41,669 nucleotides of DNA from an uncultured Pelagibacteraceae bacterium (GCA_902582735.1 CACHTB010000009.1:1-41669); one strand, 5' to 3'; positions 1 through 8,084 are shown, counted from the first letter of the stretch. Numbers and translations are program-made. The notes: generated from the sequence alone by a model not told the origin.

Positions 1-1
1 A

Positions 2-2647
2 CCCAAAAATGTATCTGATAAATTTAATTTTCAGGTAGTTGCAAATTCAAATAAAGAATCCATAAGTGCTGTAGCACTTATAAGAGCTTATAGGCTAAGG
101 GGACATCTACTTGCAAAGTTAGATCCTCTAGAAATGATGACGACAGAATATTTAGATGAATTACATCCTGAATATTATGGCTTTGATAAGAAAAACTATG
201 ATAAAAAAATTGAGCTCAATGGTGTAATAAACAGAGAGAAAGCAAGCGTAAGAGAAATTCTTCAATTCTTAAAGAAAACTTATTGTGGCCCAGCCGGTTA
301 TGAGTATATGCACATCTCAAATCCAACTGAAAGAAAATGGTTTAGAGATAGAGTTGAAAAAGACGAGAATGCTTTAAAATTTACTGACAATGGTAAAGAT
401 GCAATTTTAAACAAGCTTATTCAGGCTGAAGGTTTTGAAAAGTTTTTACATACAAAATACGTTGGAACCAAAAGATTTGGCTTAGATGGTGGTGAAAGTT
501 TGATACCTGCATTGGAGCAGATCATAAAGATTGGAGGACAATTTAAAATTAAAGAAGTTAAAATAGGCATGTCTCATAGAGGACGATTAAACGTATTAGC
601 AAATGTTTTACAAAAATCTTATAAGAGAATTTTTAATGAGTTTGCTGGAGAAATGAGTGGCAATACCAAAGATAGCGCTGGAGATGTAAAGTATCATTTG
701 GGAGCTTCCTCAAATAGAGAATTTGATGGAAATTCAGTACATGTTAGTCTTACAGATAATCCATCTCATTTAGAGGCTGTAAATCCAGTTGTTTTAGGAC
801 AAACACGAGCTAAGCAATTTTTTCATGGCGATAAAGAAAGAAATAAAGTTATACCTATTCTTATCCATGGTGATGCTGCGTTTGCTGGCCAAGGAGTTGT
901 ATCTGAGTGTTTTGCTATGTCAGGGCTACCTGGTCACAACACTGGAGGAACAATTCATATAATTGTAAACAACCAAATAGGATTTACTACAAGCCCAAGA
1001 TTTGCACGTTCATCACCATATCCATCTGATGTTGGGAAAATGGTAGATGCACCAATAATTCATGTCAATGGAGATAATCCTGAAGCTGTAGTTTACGCAA
1101 CAAGAGTAGCAACAGAGTTTAGATTAAAATTTAATAGAGATGTGGTTATTGATCTAATTTGTTATAGAAGATTTGGTCATAACGAAGGAGATGAACCATC
1201 TTTTACCCAGCCTTTAATGTATAAGAAAATAAGATCACACCCGTCTACGGTAAATATTTATGGAGAAAAACTTGTAAATGAAAATCTTTTCTCTAAAGAT
1301 CAACTCAATTTTAAAATTCAAGAGTTTAAAAATTTATTAGACGATCAATTTAAAACCGCAAAAGACTATAAACCGAAAATAGAATGGTTTGAGGGAACAT
1401 GGTCTAGATACAAACCAGAAAAAGGAAAAGATAGACGAGGTGTTACAGGAGCTGATATTAAAATTTTAAAAGAAATTTCAAATAAAATAAATATTGTTCC
1501 ACAAGAAAAAAATATTCATAAAACAATTGTTAAAATTCTCGATCAAAGGAGACAAACAGTTGAGCAAGGTGTTGGAATTGACTGGGCTACAGCAGAGACT
1601 TTAGCTTTTGGTTCTTTATTGGAAGAGGGATACCCAATTAGATTGGTTGGCCAGGACTCAGGAAGAGGGACTTTTAGTCAAAGACATTCTGTTCTAAGAA
1701 ACCAAATTGATAATTCAAGATATATTCCTTTGAACAATATATCACAATATCAAAAAAATTTTGAAGTTGTTGATAGTTTTTTATCAGAACTCGCAGTCCT
1801 TGGATTTGAGTATGGATATAGTTTAGTCGAACCAAATACCCTTACTTTATGGGAAGCACAGTTTGGAGATTTTGCTAACGGTGCTCAAGTAATTATTGAC
1901 CAATTTATTGCATCTGGAGAAAGGAAATGGAATAGAGCCTCAGGATTAGTAATGTTACTACCCCATGGATATGAAGGTCAAGGCCCAGAGCATTCTTCTG
2001 CAAGATTGGAGAGATATCTACAACTATGTGCAAATGATAATCTTCAAATTATGAACTGTACTACTCCAGCTAACTATTTTCATGCATTGAGAAGACAAAT
2101 GCACAGAGACTTTAGAAAACCTTTAATTATGATGACGCCAAAGTCTTTACTAAGAAATAAACTATGCATATCAAGTATAGAGGATTTTAGTAAAGAAAAT
2201 ACTTTTCACAGAGTACTCTGGGATCACGCTTTAGATCCTAAAGCTAAGGGTTTTTTAAAATTAAAAAATAAATCAAAGATAAGAAAAGTTATAATGTGTT
2301 CTGGTAAAGTTTACTTTGATTTATTGGCAGCAAGAGAGAAACTAAAAGTTGATGACGTTGCATTGTATAGGATTGAACAATTATACCCATTTCCTGCAAA
2401 AGCTCTTGTAAAAGAACTTAGACCGTTCGCTAAAAATTCAAATTTTTTTTGGTGTCAAGAGGAGCCAAAAAATATGGGCGCGTGGTTCTCTGTAAGAGAT
2501 TATATACAATGGACATTAGAAACTATTAAGGCTAAAAATAGTCAAATTTCTTATATAGGAAGAAATCCTGATGCTTCACCTGCAACAGGTTACACAAAAA
2601 GACATCTTTCGGAACAACAAGAAATTATTAATAAAGTATTTGATTAA
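2..2647 (+). CDS. sucA: 2-oxoglutarate dehydrogenase E1 component (5' partial)
   Basis: Thiamine-diphosphate-dependent E1 subunit of the 2-oxoglutarate dehydrogenase complex, which decarboxylates 2-oxoglutarate and passes the succinyl group to the lipoyl arm of SucB. The reading frame is open to the left edge; the residues before the first in-window Met (134) still read as E1 sequence (RAYRLRGHLLAKLDPL), so the true start lies upstream of the window. Visible family landmarks include GMSHRGRLNVLANVL, HGDAAFAGQGVVSE (diphosphate-binding region), NNQIGFTT, RRFGHNEGDEP and GRGTFSQRHS. The stop codon TAA directly abuts the sucB ATG, and lpd follows, so the three subunits form one operon and are probably translationally coupled. 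Nothing unusual in the visible part. Confidence 0.97.
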   Translation, partial: PKNVSDKFNFQVVANSNKESISAVALIRAYRLRGHLLAKLDPLEMMTTEYLDELHPEYYGFDKKNYDKKIELNGVINREKASVREILQFLKKTYCGPAGYEYMHISNPTERKWFRDRVEKDENALKFTDNGKDAILNKLIQAEGFEKFLHTKYVGTKRFGLDGGESLIPALEQIIKIGGQFKIKEVKIGMSHRGRLNVLANVLQKSYKRIFNEFAGEMSGNTKDSAGDVKYHLGASSNREFDGNSVHVSLTDNPSHLEAVNPVVLGQTRAKQFFHGDKERNKVIPILIHGDAAFAGQGVVSECFAMSGLPGHNTGGTIHIIVNNQIGFTTSPRFARSSPYPSDVGKMVDAPIIHVNGDNPEAVVYATRVATEFRLKFNRDVVIDLICYRRFGHNEGDEPSFTQPLMYKKIRSHPSTVNIYGEKLVNENLFSKDQLNFKIQEFKNLLDDQFKTAKDYKPKIEWFEGTWSRYKPEKGKDRRGVTGADIKILKEISNKINIVPQEKNIHKTIVKILDQRRQTVEQGVGIDWATAETLAFGSLLEEGYPIRLVGQDSGRGTFSQRHSVLRNQIDNSRYIPLNNISQYQKNFEVVDSFLSELAVLGFEYGYSLVEPNTLTLWEAQFGDFANGAQVIIDQFIASGERKWNRASGLVMLLPHGYEGQGPEHSSARLERYLQLCANDNLQIMNCTTPANYFHALRRQMHRDFRKPLIMMTPKSLLRNKLCISSIEDFSKENTFHRVLWDHALDPKAKGFLKLKNKSKIRKVIMCSGKVYFDLLAAREKLKVDDVALYRIEQLYPFPAKALVKELRPFAKNSNFFWCQEEPKNMGAWFSVRDYIQWTLETIKAKNSQISYIGRNPDASPATGYTKRHLSEQQEIINKVFD

Positions 2648-3982
2648 ATGAGTGAAAAAATTCTAGTCCCTGTGCTTGGAGAGAGTATTTCTGAGGCAAC
2701 AGTATCTAAGTGGTTAAAGAAACAGGGTGACAGTGTCATTGCGGATGAAGCTGTAGTTGAACTTGAAACTGATAAAGTTAACTTAGAAGTTCCGGCATTA
2801 ACGCATGGTGTTATTGCAGAGATTAATGCAAAAGAAGGAGACACGGTTGAAGTAGGAGCAGTTTTAGGTGTGATTTCAGAGACTACAAATAAATCAGATG
2901 ATAAACCTTCGAACCAAGTTATAAAAGATCAAAAAAACCAAGTAGAGGAGAACCCCAAAGTATTTGAGACTAAAGTCGAATCAGATTTAAAAACTGAAGA
3001 AAAGGATAATATAATTAGCTTGGATGTAGAAAAAAAACAAAAATTATTAGAAACTTCAGATGAAGGACAGCCATTTGTTTTAACAGATGAAGTATTAGAG
3101 CCAAATGTAGAAGAAAAAAAAATAAATCCAATATTATCCCCTGCTGTAAGAAAAATGGTTGCAGAAAAAAAAATTGATTTAGAGCAAGTAGAACCTACAG
3201 GAAAAGATGGCAGAATATTAAAAGGCGACTTAATTAGTATGATGGGTGCCAATCCTCAACCGAACCAAAGAAAAATTCAATTTGGTGAAGAGGAAAGAAT
3301 TAAGATGTCTAGGTTAAGACAGACTATTGCAAAAAGACTAAAGGAAGCCCAGGAAAATGCAGCAATGTTGACCACTTTTAATGAGGTTGATATGTCAGGT
3401 ATAATGTCGATGCGAAAAGAAAATCAAGAAGATTTTCAGGCAAGATATGGAATTAAACTTGGATTTATGTCCTTCTTTGTAAAAGCTTGCGTAGTTGGGT
3501 TAAAATTATTCCCAGCAATAAATGCAGAAATAGAGGGACAGGAAATAATATATAAAAATTACTATAATATTAGCTTTGCTGTTGGAACTGATAAAGGTTT
3601 AGTAGTACCAGTTTTAAAAAATGCTGACGAAATGTCTTTTGCTGATATAGAGAAAGAAATTAAAAATCTGTCAGAAAAAGCAAAAAATAATTCTTTAGTT
3701 ATTGAGGATTTACAAGGTGGCACATTCACAATCAGCAATGGGGGTGTCTATGGTTCGATGTTGTCTACCCCGATTCTAAATCCTCCTCAGTCAGGTGTAT
3801 TAGGAATGCACAACATTGTTGAAAGGCCTGTTGTTCAAGATAATGAAATTAAAGTAAAACCAATAATGTATCTTGCACTTTCATATGACCATAGGATTAT
3901 AGATGGAAAAGACTCAGTTTCTTTTTTAAAAACAGTTAAAGAAAACCTTGAAGATCCAAGGAGATTATTTTTAAATATTTAA
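2648..3982 (+). CDS. sucB: Dihydrolipoyllysine succinyltransferase, E2 of 2-oxoglutarate dehydrogenase
   Basis: Core E2 subunit that accepts succinyl from E1 on a lipoyl lysine and transfers it to CoA. One N-terminal lipoyl domain (about residues 1-75) carries the lipoylation motif ETDKVNLEV with Lys43. A charged linker (about 80-160) follows, then an E1/E3-binding domain (about 163-198, SPAVRKMVAEKKIDL...GRILKGDL) and the catalytic CoA-acyltransferase domain. The active-site DHRxxDG motif is present near the C terminus (YDHRIIDGKDSVSFL). The 444-residue length is slightly above the common ~400 because of the linker. The ATG directly follows the sucA stop and the TAA directly precedes the lpd ATG, giving zero-gap operon spacing on both sides. 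Confidence 0.97.
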   Translation: MSEKILVPVLGESISEATVSKWLKKQGDSVIADEAVVELETDKVNLEVPALTHGVIAEINAKEGDTVEVGAVLGVISETTNKSDDKPSNQVIKDQKNQVEENPKVFETKVESDLKTEEKDNIISLDVEKKQKLLETSDEGQPFVLTDEVLEPNVEEKKINPILSPAVRKMVAEKKIDLEQVEPTGKDGRILKGDLISMMGANPQPNQRKIQFGEEERIKMSRLRQTIAKRLKEAQENAAMLTTFNEVDMSGIMSMRKENQEDFQARYGIKLGFMSFFVKACVVGLKLFPAINAEIEGQEIIYKNYYNISFAVGTDKGLVVPVLKNADEMSFADIEKEIKNLSEKAKNNSLVIEDLQGGTFTISNGGVYGSMLSTPILNPPQSGVLGMHNIVERPVVQDNEIKVKPIMYLALSYDHRIIDGKDSVSFLKTVKENLEDPRRLFLNI

Positions 3983-5380
3983 ATGTCAGAAAAATTTGAT
4001 GTAACAGTAATAGGTGGTGGCCCTGGTGGATATGTCTGCGCAATAAGATTATCGCAACTAGGTCTAAAGACTGCATGTATTGAATCCAGAGGATCGCTTG
4101 GTGGAACCTGCTTAAATGTAGGGTGTATTCCATCAAAAAGCTTGTTGAATCTATCTGAAAATTTTCACAAGGCAAAAAATTTTGAAAAGATTGGTATCGA
4201 AATTGGTGAAATTAAATTGAATCTTGGAAAAATGATGAAAAATAAAGAAAAAGCTGTAACCGTTTTAACAAAGGGAATAGAATTTTTGTTCAAAAAAAAC
4301 AAGGTTTCTTATTTCAAAGGCAAAGGGTCATTCAAGAGCTCAAATGAAATAGTAGTTTCTGGGGATGGAGAAGAAACAGTTATTGAGACTGAAAAAGCAA
4401 TAATTAGTACTGGTTCAGAGCCTGTATCAATACCTGGAATGGAATTTGATGAGGAAAAAATAATCTCGTCTACTGGAGCATTATCCTTGGAAAAATTACC
4501 AAAAAAAATGGTTGTAGTTGGTGGAGGATATATTGGTTTGGAAATGGGTTCAGTTTGGTCAAGACTTGGAACAGAAGTAGAAGTTGTTGAATTTCTAGAT
4601 CATATTACACCTGGTATGGACCGTGAGATATCAACTGAATTCATGAAGATACTTAAAAAACAAGGAATAAAATTTAAATTAAATACCAAGGTTGAAAAAA
4701 TTACAAAAAATGAAAATGGAGTTATCCTAGAGGTAATTGATAAAGAAAATAAGAAAAATAATATAGAAGCTGATGTTGTCCTTATTTCAGTTGGAAGACG
4801 ACCATACACGACCGGTTTAAAATTAGAAAATGTAGGTGTTAAAACTGATGAAAAAGGAAAAGTAAAAGTAGATAAAAATTTTGAAACAAATATTAAAAAC
4901 ATATTTGCTATTGGTGATGTTATTGATGGTCCTATGTTAGCTCACAAAGCAGAAGAGGAAGGAATTGCAGTTGCAGAATTTATTGCTGGTCAATCAGGAC
5001 ATGTTAATTACGAGATTATACCTGGTGTAATTTATACCTCTCCAGAAGTTGCTTCAGTAGGAAAAACTGAGGAACAATTAAATGAAAAAAAAATTAATTT
5101 TAAAGTTGGAAAATTTCCTTTTATGGCAAACTCAAGAGCAAAAGCAATAGATGAGCCTGAAGGTTTTGTAAAAATACTTGCTGATGCAACTTCTGATAAA
5201 GTTTTAGGAGTACATATTATAGGCCCACACGCTGGAGAAATGATTGCTGAAATGGCTATCGCAATGGAGTTTGGTGCAAGTTCAGAGGACATAGCGAGAA
5301 CTTGCCATGCGCACCCAACATTTTCAGAGGCAATAAAAGAAGCGGCTTTATCTGTAGAAAAAAGACAGATTCACTCTTAA
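3983..5380 (+). CDS. lpd: Dihydrolipoamide dehydrogenase (E3)
   Basis: FAD- and NAD-dependent E3 flavoprotein that reoxidises the dihydrolipoyl arm of E2. It has an N-terminal FAD-binding GGGPGGYVCA motif (residues 11-20), the redox disulfide in GGTCLNVGCIPSK (Cys43 and Cys48), a second dinucleotide-binding motif VVVGGGYIGLEMGS, and the C-terminal HAHPTFSEA with the catalytic His-Glu pair. Its 465 residues are normal for the family. It is the last gene of sucA-sucB-lpd. I see no clear terminator after the TAA. Its last ~30 bases recur in degenerate form at 8332-8359, beyond the accessory island, so the 3' end of this gene looks like the insertion point of that island. Confidence 0.97.
   Translation: MSEKFDVTVIGGGPGGYVCAIRLSQLGLKTACIESRGSLGGTCLNVGCIPSKSLLNLSENFHKAKNFEKIGIEIGEIKLNLGKMMKNKEKAVTVLTKGIEFLFKKNKVSYFKGKGSFKSSNEIVVSGDGEETVIETEKAIISTGSEPVSIPGMEFDEEKIISSTGALSLEKLPKKMVVVGGGYIGLEMGSVWSRLGTEVEVVEFLDHITPGMDREISTEFMKILKKQGIKFKLNTKVEKITKNENGVILEVIDKENKKNNIEADVVLISVGRRPYTTGLKLENVGVKTDEKGKVKVDKNFETNIKNIFAIGDVIDGPMLAHKAEEEGIAVAEFIAGQSGHVNYEIIPGVIYTSPEVASVGKTEEQLNEKKINFKVGKFPFMANSRAKAIDEPEGFVKILADATSDKVLGVHIIGPHAGEMIAEMAIAMEFGASSEDIARTCHAHPTFSEAIKEAALSVEKRQIHS
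5351..5380 (+). repeat. Left copy of lpd-3'-end direct repeat (attL-like)
   Basis: The last 30 bases of lpd share about 25 aligned positions with 8332-8359, including the run aaaagRcagatWcactcttaa with two substitutions. The similarity stops at the stop codon. The region between the copies holds only small accessory genes. Seen: the two matching segments. Inferred: this is the functional copy, either the original or one regenerated by an incoming element, as happens when elements integrate at gene 3' ends. Confidence 0.65.
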
Positions 5381-5707
5381 GGTCCTACATTATCCTATAA
5401 AATCTAAAACTATCCTTTAATGCCAAAGGTAATAATCAAATTAGCTAACTCTTATAATATTTTATTAATTTGTTGTGGTTACTTACTTTTTTAAACATTT
5501 ATTTTCAAATTCTTGGTCCGCTCTTGGTCCGCAACCCTAAAAACTCTTGGTTCGCTCTTGGTTCGGGAAGTTTATCTGCCTTTCAAACTAGACGCTAAGA
5601 CTAACCTCACCCTCCCCCAAAATTAAATTAGGAGTCCATATATTTAGCCTAAAGATCAACAATTCAGTCAGTTAGACTCTGGGATTATGTTTTGGTAATC
5701 TTGGATT
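5381..5707. other. Long noncoding left flank of the island
   Basis: This 327-base gap is exceptional in a window where most gaps are under 30 bases. I see no ORF with convincing protein character, no tRNA and no strong terminator after lpd. It holds a short tandem repeat (5511-5566) and a more C-rich stretch around 5585-5620 unlike the AT-rich surroundings. Immediately before the first island gene is an ungapped motif TTAGACTC...GATTAT that is loosely echoed before the 7656 gene. It may carry the promoter of the island operon, but I cannot fix one with confidence. Confidence 0.5.
5511..5566. repeat. Four 11-bp units in two tandem pairs
   Basis: Units are TCTTGGTCCGC (5511-5521), TCTTGGTCCGC (5522-5532), then 12 bases, TCTTGGTTCGC (5545-5555) and TCTTGGTTCGG (5556-5566). 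The first pair is identical; the second pair differs by C to T at position 8, and the last unit also ends in G. The units are GC-richer than the neighbourhood. Direct-repeat pairs like these can be binding sites for a recombinase or regulator, but no such gene is present here, so the function is unknown. Confidence 0.75.
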
Positions 5708-5998
5708 GTGAAAAAAATAATATTAGTTTTAGCGCTTAGTCTGTTGCTTGAAAACAATTCATTTAGTTTAAGTTTAGAAAGAGAAAGATACGAATATCAA
5801 CAATGTGTACAAATATTAGTTGATGGCGGGAAATCATTTGCTAGGTCAAATAAATATTGTGTATGCTCTGTCAAAATGACTAGTGAAAAGTATACAGATA
5901 AAGAATTAGATGCAATGGTTAGTAAAGGAATGGATTATTTGAACAAAAAAACCCAGTCTATTGCAAAAAAATGTGCAAAGGAAGCGAATGCAAAATAA
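5708..5998 (+). CDS. Small secreted four-Cys protein, copy A1 (unknown function)
   Basis: A 96-residue protein starting at GTG, with a typical Sec signal peptide (KK followed by a hydrophobic stretch to about residue 20). The mature part has four cysteines, one early and then YCVC and KKC, in the pattern C...YCxC...YTDxxLDAxV..G.DY...IAKKC. The same pattern recurs in the protein at 6701-6982, so the two are clear paralogs. The cysteines suggest a disulfide-stabilised periplasmic or exported protein. I do not recognise a named family and assign no function. Its end overlaps the start of the next gene by 11 bases, indicating co-translation. The GTG is chosen because it sits directly before the signal peptide; no ATG is available. 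Confidence 0.75.
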   Translation: MKKIILVLALSLLLENNSFSLSLERERYEYQQCVQILVDGGKSFARSNKYCVCSVKMTSEKYTDKELDAMVSKGMDYLNKKTQSIAKKCAKEANAK

Positions 5999-6398
5999 AA
6001 AAATTATTTTTATAATTTTATTAAGTTTTGTTTTTCAAAATTTTGCTCAAGGAGGATGGTTTGACAAAAAAATTAAAGTAAGTGAATGTTACGATTATCC
6101 TCATCAAAGTTATAAACATAAGGTAGAAAAGTTAAGATCTTTACAAATTCAAGGGAGAAAAGTTTCATTAATATGGGACTGGGAGTTAAATTTGAAAGAT
6201 AAAACGGCCAAAAGAATTACTTCTTTTGATGGTGTTTTAGATATAGAAGAATTCAATCTTATAGTAACAGATGATTACTTATTGGTTAAAGAAAATAGCA
6301 GTATTGGATATGTAACTACCTCGTTCGATAAAAAAACTGAAAAGGTTAAAACTACCCTCAATGGATACACGAATGTTCTTAATTGTAATTTTGATTAA
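5988..6398 (+). CDS. Small secreted GWFDKKI protein, copy B1 (unknown function)
   Basis: About 136 residues from the ATG at 5988; the frame is open upstream to 5961 but the later ATG sits directly before the Lys-rich and hydrophobic signal peptide. After the signal comes GGWFDKKIKVSECYD, shared almost exactly with the protein at 6991-7407 (AGWFDKKIRISKCYD). Both proteins also share a central W...E[LI][ND]LK strand-like segment, a [IF]G[YF][VI] segment and a C-terminal C-x-F near the end (CNFD here). The two conserved cysteines, at the start and end of the mature domain, could form a disulfide that closes a small beta-rich fold. Function is unknown. It overlaps copy A1 by 11 bases and probably belongs to one operon running 5708-7540. 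Confidence 0.78.
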   Translation: MQNKKIIFIILLSFVFQNFAQGGWFDKKIKVSECYDYPHQSYKHKVEKLRSLQIQGRKVSLIWDWELNLKDKTAKRITSFDGVLDIEEFNLIVTDDYLLVKENSSIGYVTTSFDKKTEKVKTTLNGYTNVLNCNFD

Positions 6399-6413
6399 TA
6401 AATAAATTGGATC

Positions 6414-6704
6414 ATGAAAAAGGTACTATCAATATTATTTTTAAGTTTGTTCTCAGTTAATTCTTCTTGGAGTGGAGTTCCATGTATTGGCTGGGAAATG
6501 GACTCGGGTAATTCAGTTTTGGGAGATTGCACAAATGATATATTTCTTGGCTATGTGAGAAAAACAAATATTACTGTGATGGGAACTTGTTTTGATGGTA
6601 TGATAATAGCATTGAATGATAGCACAGGCGATAATATATGGGGAGATTGTAGTGCTGAATACAGAGAAACTTATACAGAACTTGGTCTTAAGCAATTAAA
6701 ATGA
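6414..6704 (+). CDS. Small secreted protein with MORN-like repeats (unknown function)
   Basis: A 96-residue protein with a signal peptide (hydrophobic to about residue 20). The mature part repeats a glycine/cysteine unit: SGNSVLGDCTN, GTCFDGMI, TGDNIWGDCSAEY. The pattern G-D-C spaced by about 20 residues resembles short MORN-type hairpin repeats as seen in some bacterial secreted proteins, but the match is weak and I treat it only as a description. It sits between the two copies of the A-B cassette and overlaps the start of the downstream A copy by 4 bases (ATGA), so it is likely translationally coupled to it. No function assigned. Confidence 0.65.
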   Translation: MKKVLSILFLSLFSVNSSWSGVPCIGWEMDSGNSVLGDCTNDIFLGYVRKTNITVMGTCFDGMIIALNDSTGDNIWGDCSAEYRETYTELGLKQLK

Positions 6705-6982
6705 GAAAAATAATATTAATTTTAATATTAATAGTTTTTTCTGGAAACGCTTTTGCATTAAGTGGTGACAGGAAAAATATTGAATTTCAAACTTGCTATA
6801 TAAATGCGGTAAATGATGGATCTACAAAAAAATTTGCAAAAGATTATTGTAGATGTTTTGCTGATAAAATTGATGGAAAATACACTGATAATCAATTAGA
6901 TGCACTCGTATATCAAGGTTACGATTATATGATTAGCAAATTAAGACCTATTGCAAAAAAATGCTATGATAAGTTATCTTAA
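6701..6982 (+). CDS. Small secreted four-Cys protein, copy A2 (unknown function)
   Basis: A 93-residue paralog of the protein at 5708-5998. It has a signal peptide (MRKIILILILIVF...), then the shared pattern C...A..DG..K.FA.DYCRC...YTDNQLDALVYQGYDY...IAKKC, with all four cysteines kept. The leader peptides are also similar, which suggests gene duplication rather than convergence. It starts inside the stop of the preceding gene (ATGA overlap), and the B2 paralog follows after 8 bases, repeating the A-B order seen upstream. Probably periplasmic. Unknown function. Confidence 0.75.
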   Translation: MRKIILILILIVFSGNAFALSGDRKNIEFQTCYINAVNDGSTKKFAKDYCRCFADKIDGKYTDNQLDALVYQGYDYMISKLRPIAKKCYDKLS

Positions 6983-6990
6983 GATTTAAC

Positions 6991-7407
6991 ATGAAAAAAA
7001 ATTTATTCACAAAATTTATTGTAGTTATATTTTTAATTACATCCTTCCCAAATATAAGCTCAACAATTGCAAATGCTGGATGGTTTGATAAAAAAATAAG
7101 AATTTCAAAGTGTTATGATGTAAAAGATTATTCAAGTTATAAAGACCTTTTAAAAAAAAGAGTTACAGGAAATCCTTGGACGGCAGAAATTGATTTAAAA
7201 GAAAATACAGTTGTAGTTACAGTTCCAACTACCTCAAGAGTGATCATGTCAAAAGCTGATATAAATGTAAAAACGGACAGATTTATAAGAACTTATCCAG
7301 ATGACCCATTTGGATTTATTAGACTATTTGATCTAGAAAATAATACCGTAACTACAGCCGAAGAAGGTAAAAAAGAACAAAGTATTATGAAATGCAAATT
7401 TAAATAA
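6991..7407 (+). CDS. Small secreted GWFDKKI protein, copy B2 (unknown function)
   Basis: A 138-residue paralog of 5988-6398 with a longer signal peptide ending near ANAGWFDKK. It shares the GWFDKKI[KR][IV]S.CYD motif at the mature N terminus, a central W..EIDLKENTVVVTV segment, an FGFI segment and the terminal C-x-F (CKFK). Outside these motifs the two copies have diverged strongly, so the duplication is not recent or the pair has been under diversifying change. It directly follows copy A2, completing the repeated A-B gene order. Unknown function; a small beta-rich exported domain with one disulfide is a reasonable structural guess. Confidence 0.78.
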   Translation: MKKNLFTKFIVVIFLITSFPNISSTIANAGWFDKKIRISKCYDVKDYSSYKDLLKKRVTGNPWTAEIDLKENTVVVTVPTTSRVIMSKADINVKTDRFIRTYPDDPFGFIRLFDLENNTVTTAEEGKKEQSIMKCKFK

Positions 7408-7426
7408 TGAAGAAACTGATTATAAT

Positions 7427-7540
7427 ATGAGTGCAATAAGAGATGTAATAGCTGATACATTAGGTGTATCACCAGATGCTGCTACCTTTATAATTTGTGT
7501 GCCAGCGTTAATACTTGCAATATATCTTTTTAAAAAATAA
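7427..7540 (+). CDS. 37-residue single-span membrane microprotein (putative)
   Basis: A short ORF starting ATG at 7427 and ending TAA at 7540. It encodes a polar, helix-like N-terminal half (MSAIRDVIADTLGVSPDAA) followed by one transmembrane segment (TFIICVPALILAIYLF) and a KK end. The amphipathic-then-hydrophobic layout with a positive C-terminal cap is typical of real small membrane proteins. It lies 19 bases after copy B2 in the same orientation, so it could be the last gene of the island operon. No homolog recognised, and small size leaves a real chance that it is noise. Confidence 0.5.
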   Translation: MSAIRDVIADTLGVSPDAATFIICVPALILAIYLFKK

Positions 7541-7655
7541 TTTTAAATTCTTAATTATCAACCAAGTAAAATCATATTAATTTTAAGTATTAGACTGAGT
7601 AGAGGATGAATGAAATTAGACTCGTCACAGATTATTGTATTTGATAACTTTACAT

Positions 7656-8042
7656 ATGGAAGATAAAATTGATTTTAGCTTAGAAGACTTTCTCCACCTT
7701 ATAGCAACTCCTATTTCATTTATAATCTCAGGTATAATAATTATTTCAATTATTTATTGGGCTTTTTTTAGCAGTAGAGAATCAAAAACAGTATTTTGGT
7801 CATTTGTGTTAGGATACTCTGCTTTTGGTTTTGTTATATATACAGGGGGGCATTGGATACATGCTTTAATAGCATTAGTTGTTGGTTGGGCTGGATTACC
7901 ATATTTAATTGAAATTATATTTTCAAAACAAATAGCAAAAGAAAAAGAGGGGAGAAAAAAAACTGCTAGAGCTTATCAAAAGTTAGTTGCCCAAGAAATA
8001 GAAAGAGGGAAAAAAAAGAAAAAAAAAAAAAGAAAAAAGTAA
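7656..8042 (+). CDS. Two- to three-span membrane protein with poly-lysine tail (unknown function)
   Basis: 128 residues from the ATG at 7656. The frame is open upstream to a TTG at 7635, but the ATG gives a more natural start. Hydrophobic segments lie at about residues 12-38 (LIATPISFIISGIIIISIIY) and 50-95, the latter with GGHWIHALIALVVGWAGLPYLIEIIF. The C-terminal third is a charged, probably helical cytoplasmic tail that ends in a nearly pure lysine run (KKKKKKKRKK) encoded by A-runs. The tail could bind nucleic acid or acidic phospholipid, but that is speculation. The gene stands apart from the upstream cluster and is followed by a convincing terminator at 8056-8084. Family unknown. Confidence 0.7.
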   Translation: MEDKIDFSLEDFLHLIATPISFIISGIIIISIIYWAFFSSRESKTVFWSFVLGYSAFGFVIYTGGHWIHALIALVVGWAGLPYLIEIIFSKQIAKEKEGRKKTARAYQKLVAQEIERGKKKKKKKRKK

Positions 8043-8055
8043 ATTAATTCCAAAC

Positions 8056-8084
8056 ACAAGCCGACTTACTCGGTTGTATTTTTT
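8056..8084 (+). terminator. Intrinsic terminator after the island
   Basis: ACAA-(G)-CCGA, loop CTTAC, TCGGTTGT form an 8-bp stem with one bulged G, followed by a T-rich run (attttttaaa). The four consecutive GC-rich pairs stand out in this AT-rich DNA. It lies 14 bases after the stop at 8042 and would end transcription from the island before priA. Confidence 0.7.

Noticed and set aside
2929..3252. Antisense ORF of 107 codons opposite sucB
   Set aside because: It lies wholly inside the sucB linker and is Ser/Phe/Leu-rich, as expected for the complement of a Glu/Lys-rich coding sequence.
5640..7640. Shared TTAGACTC...GATTAT motif upstream of the 5708 and 7656 genes
   Set aside because: The resemblance is short, needs gaps, and does not sit at a constant distance from the starts. 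It may be chance in AT-rich DNA.
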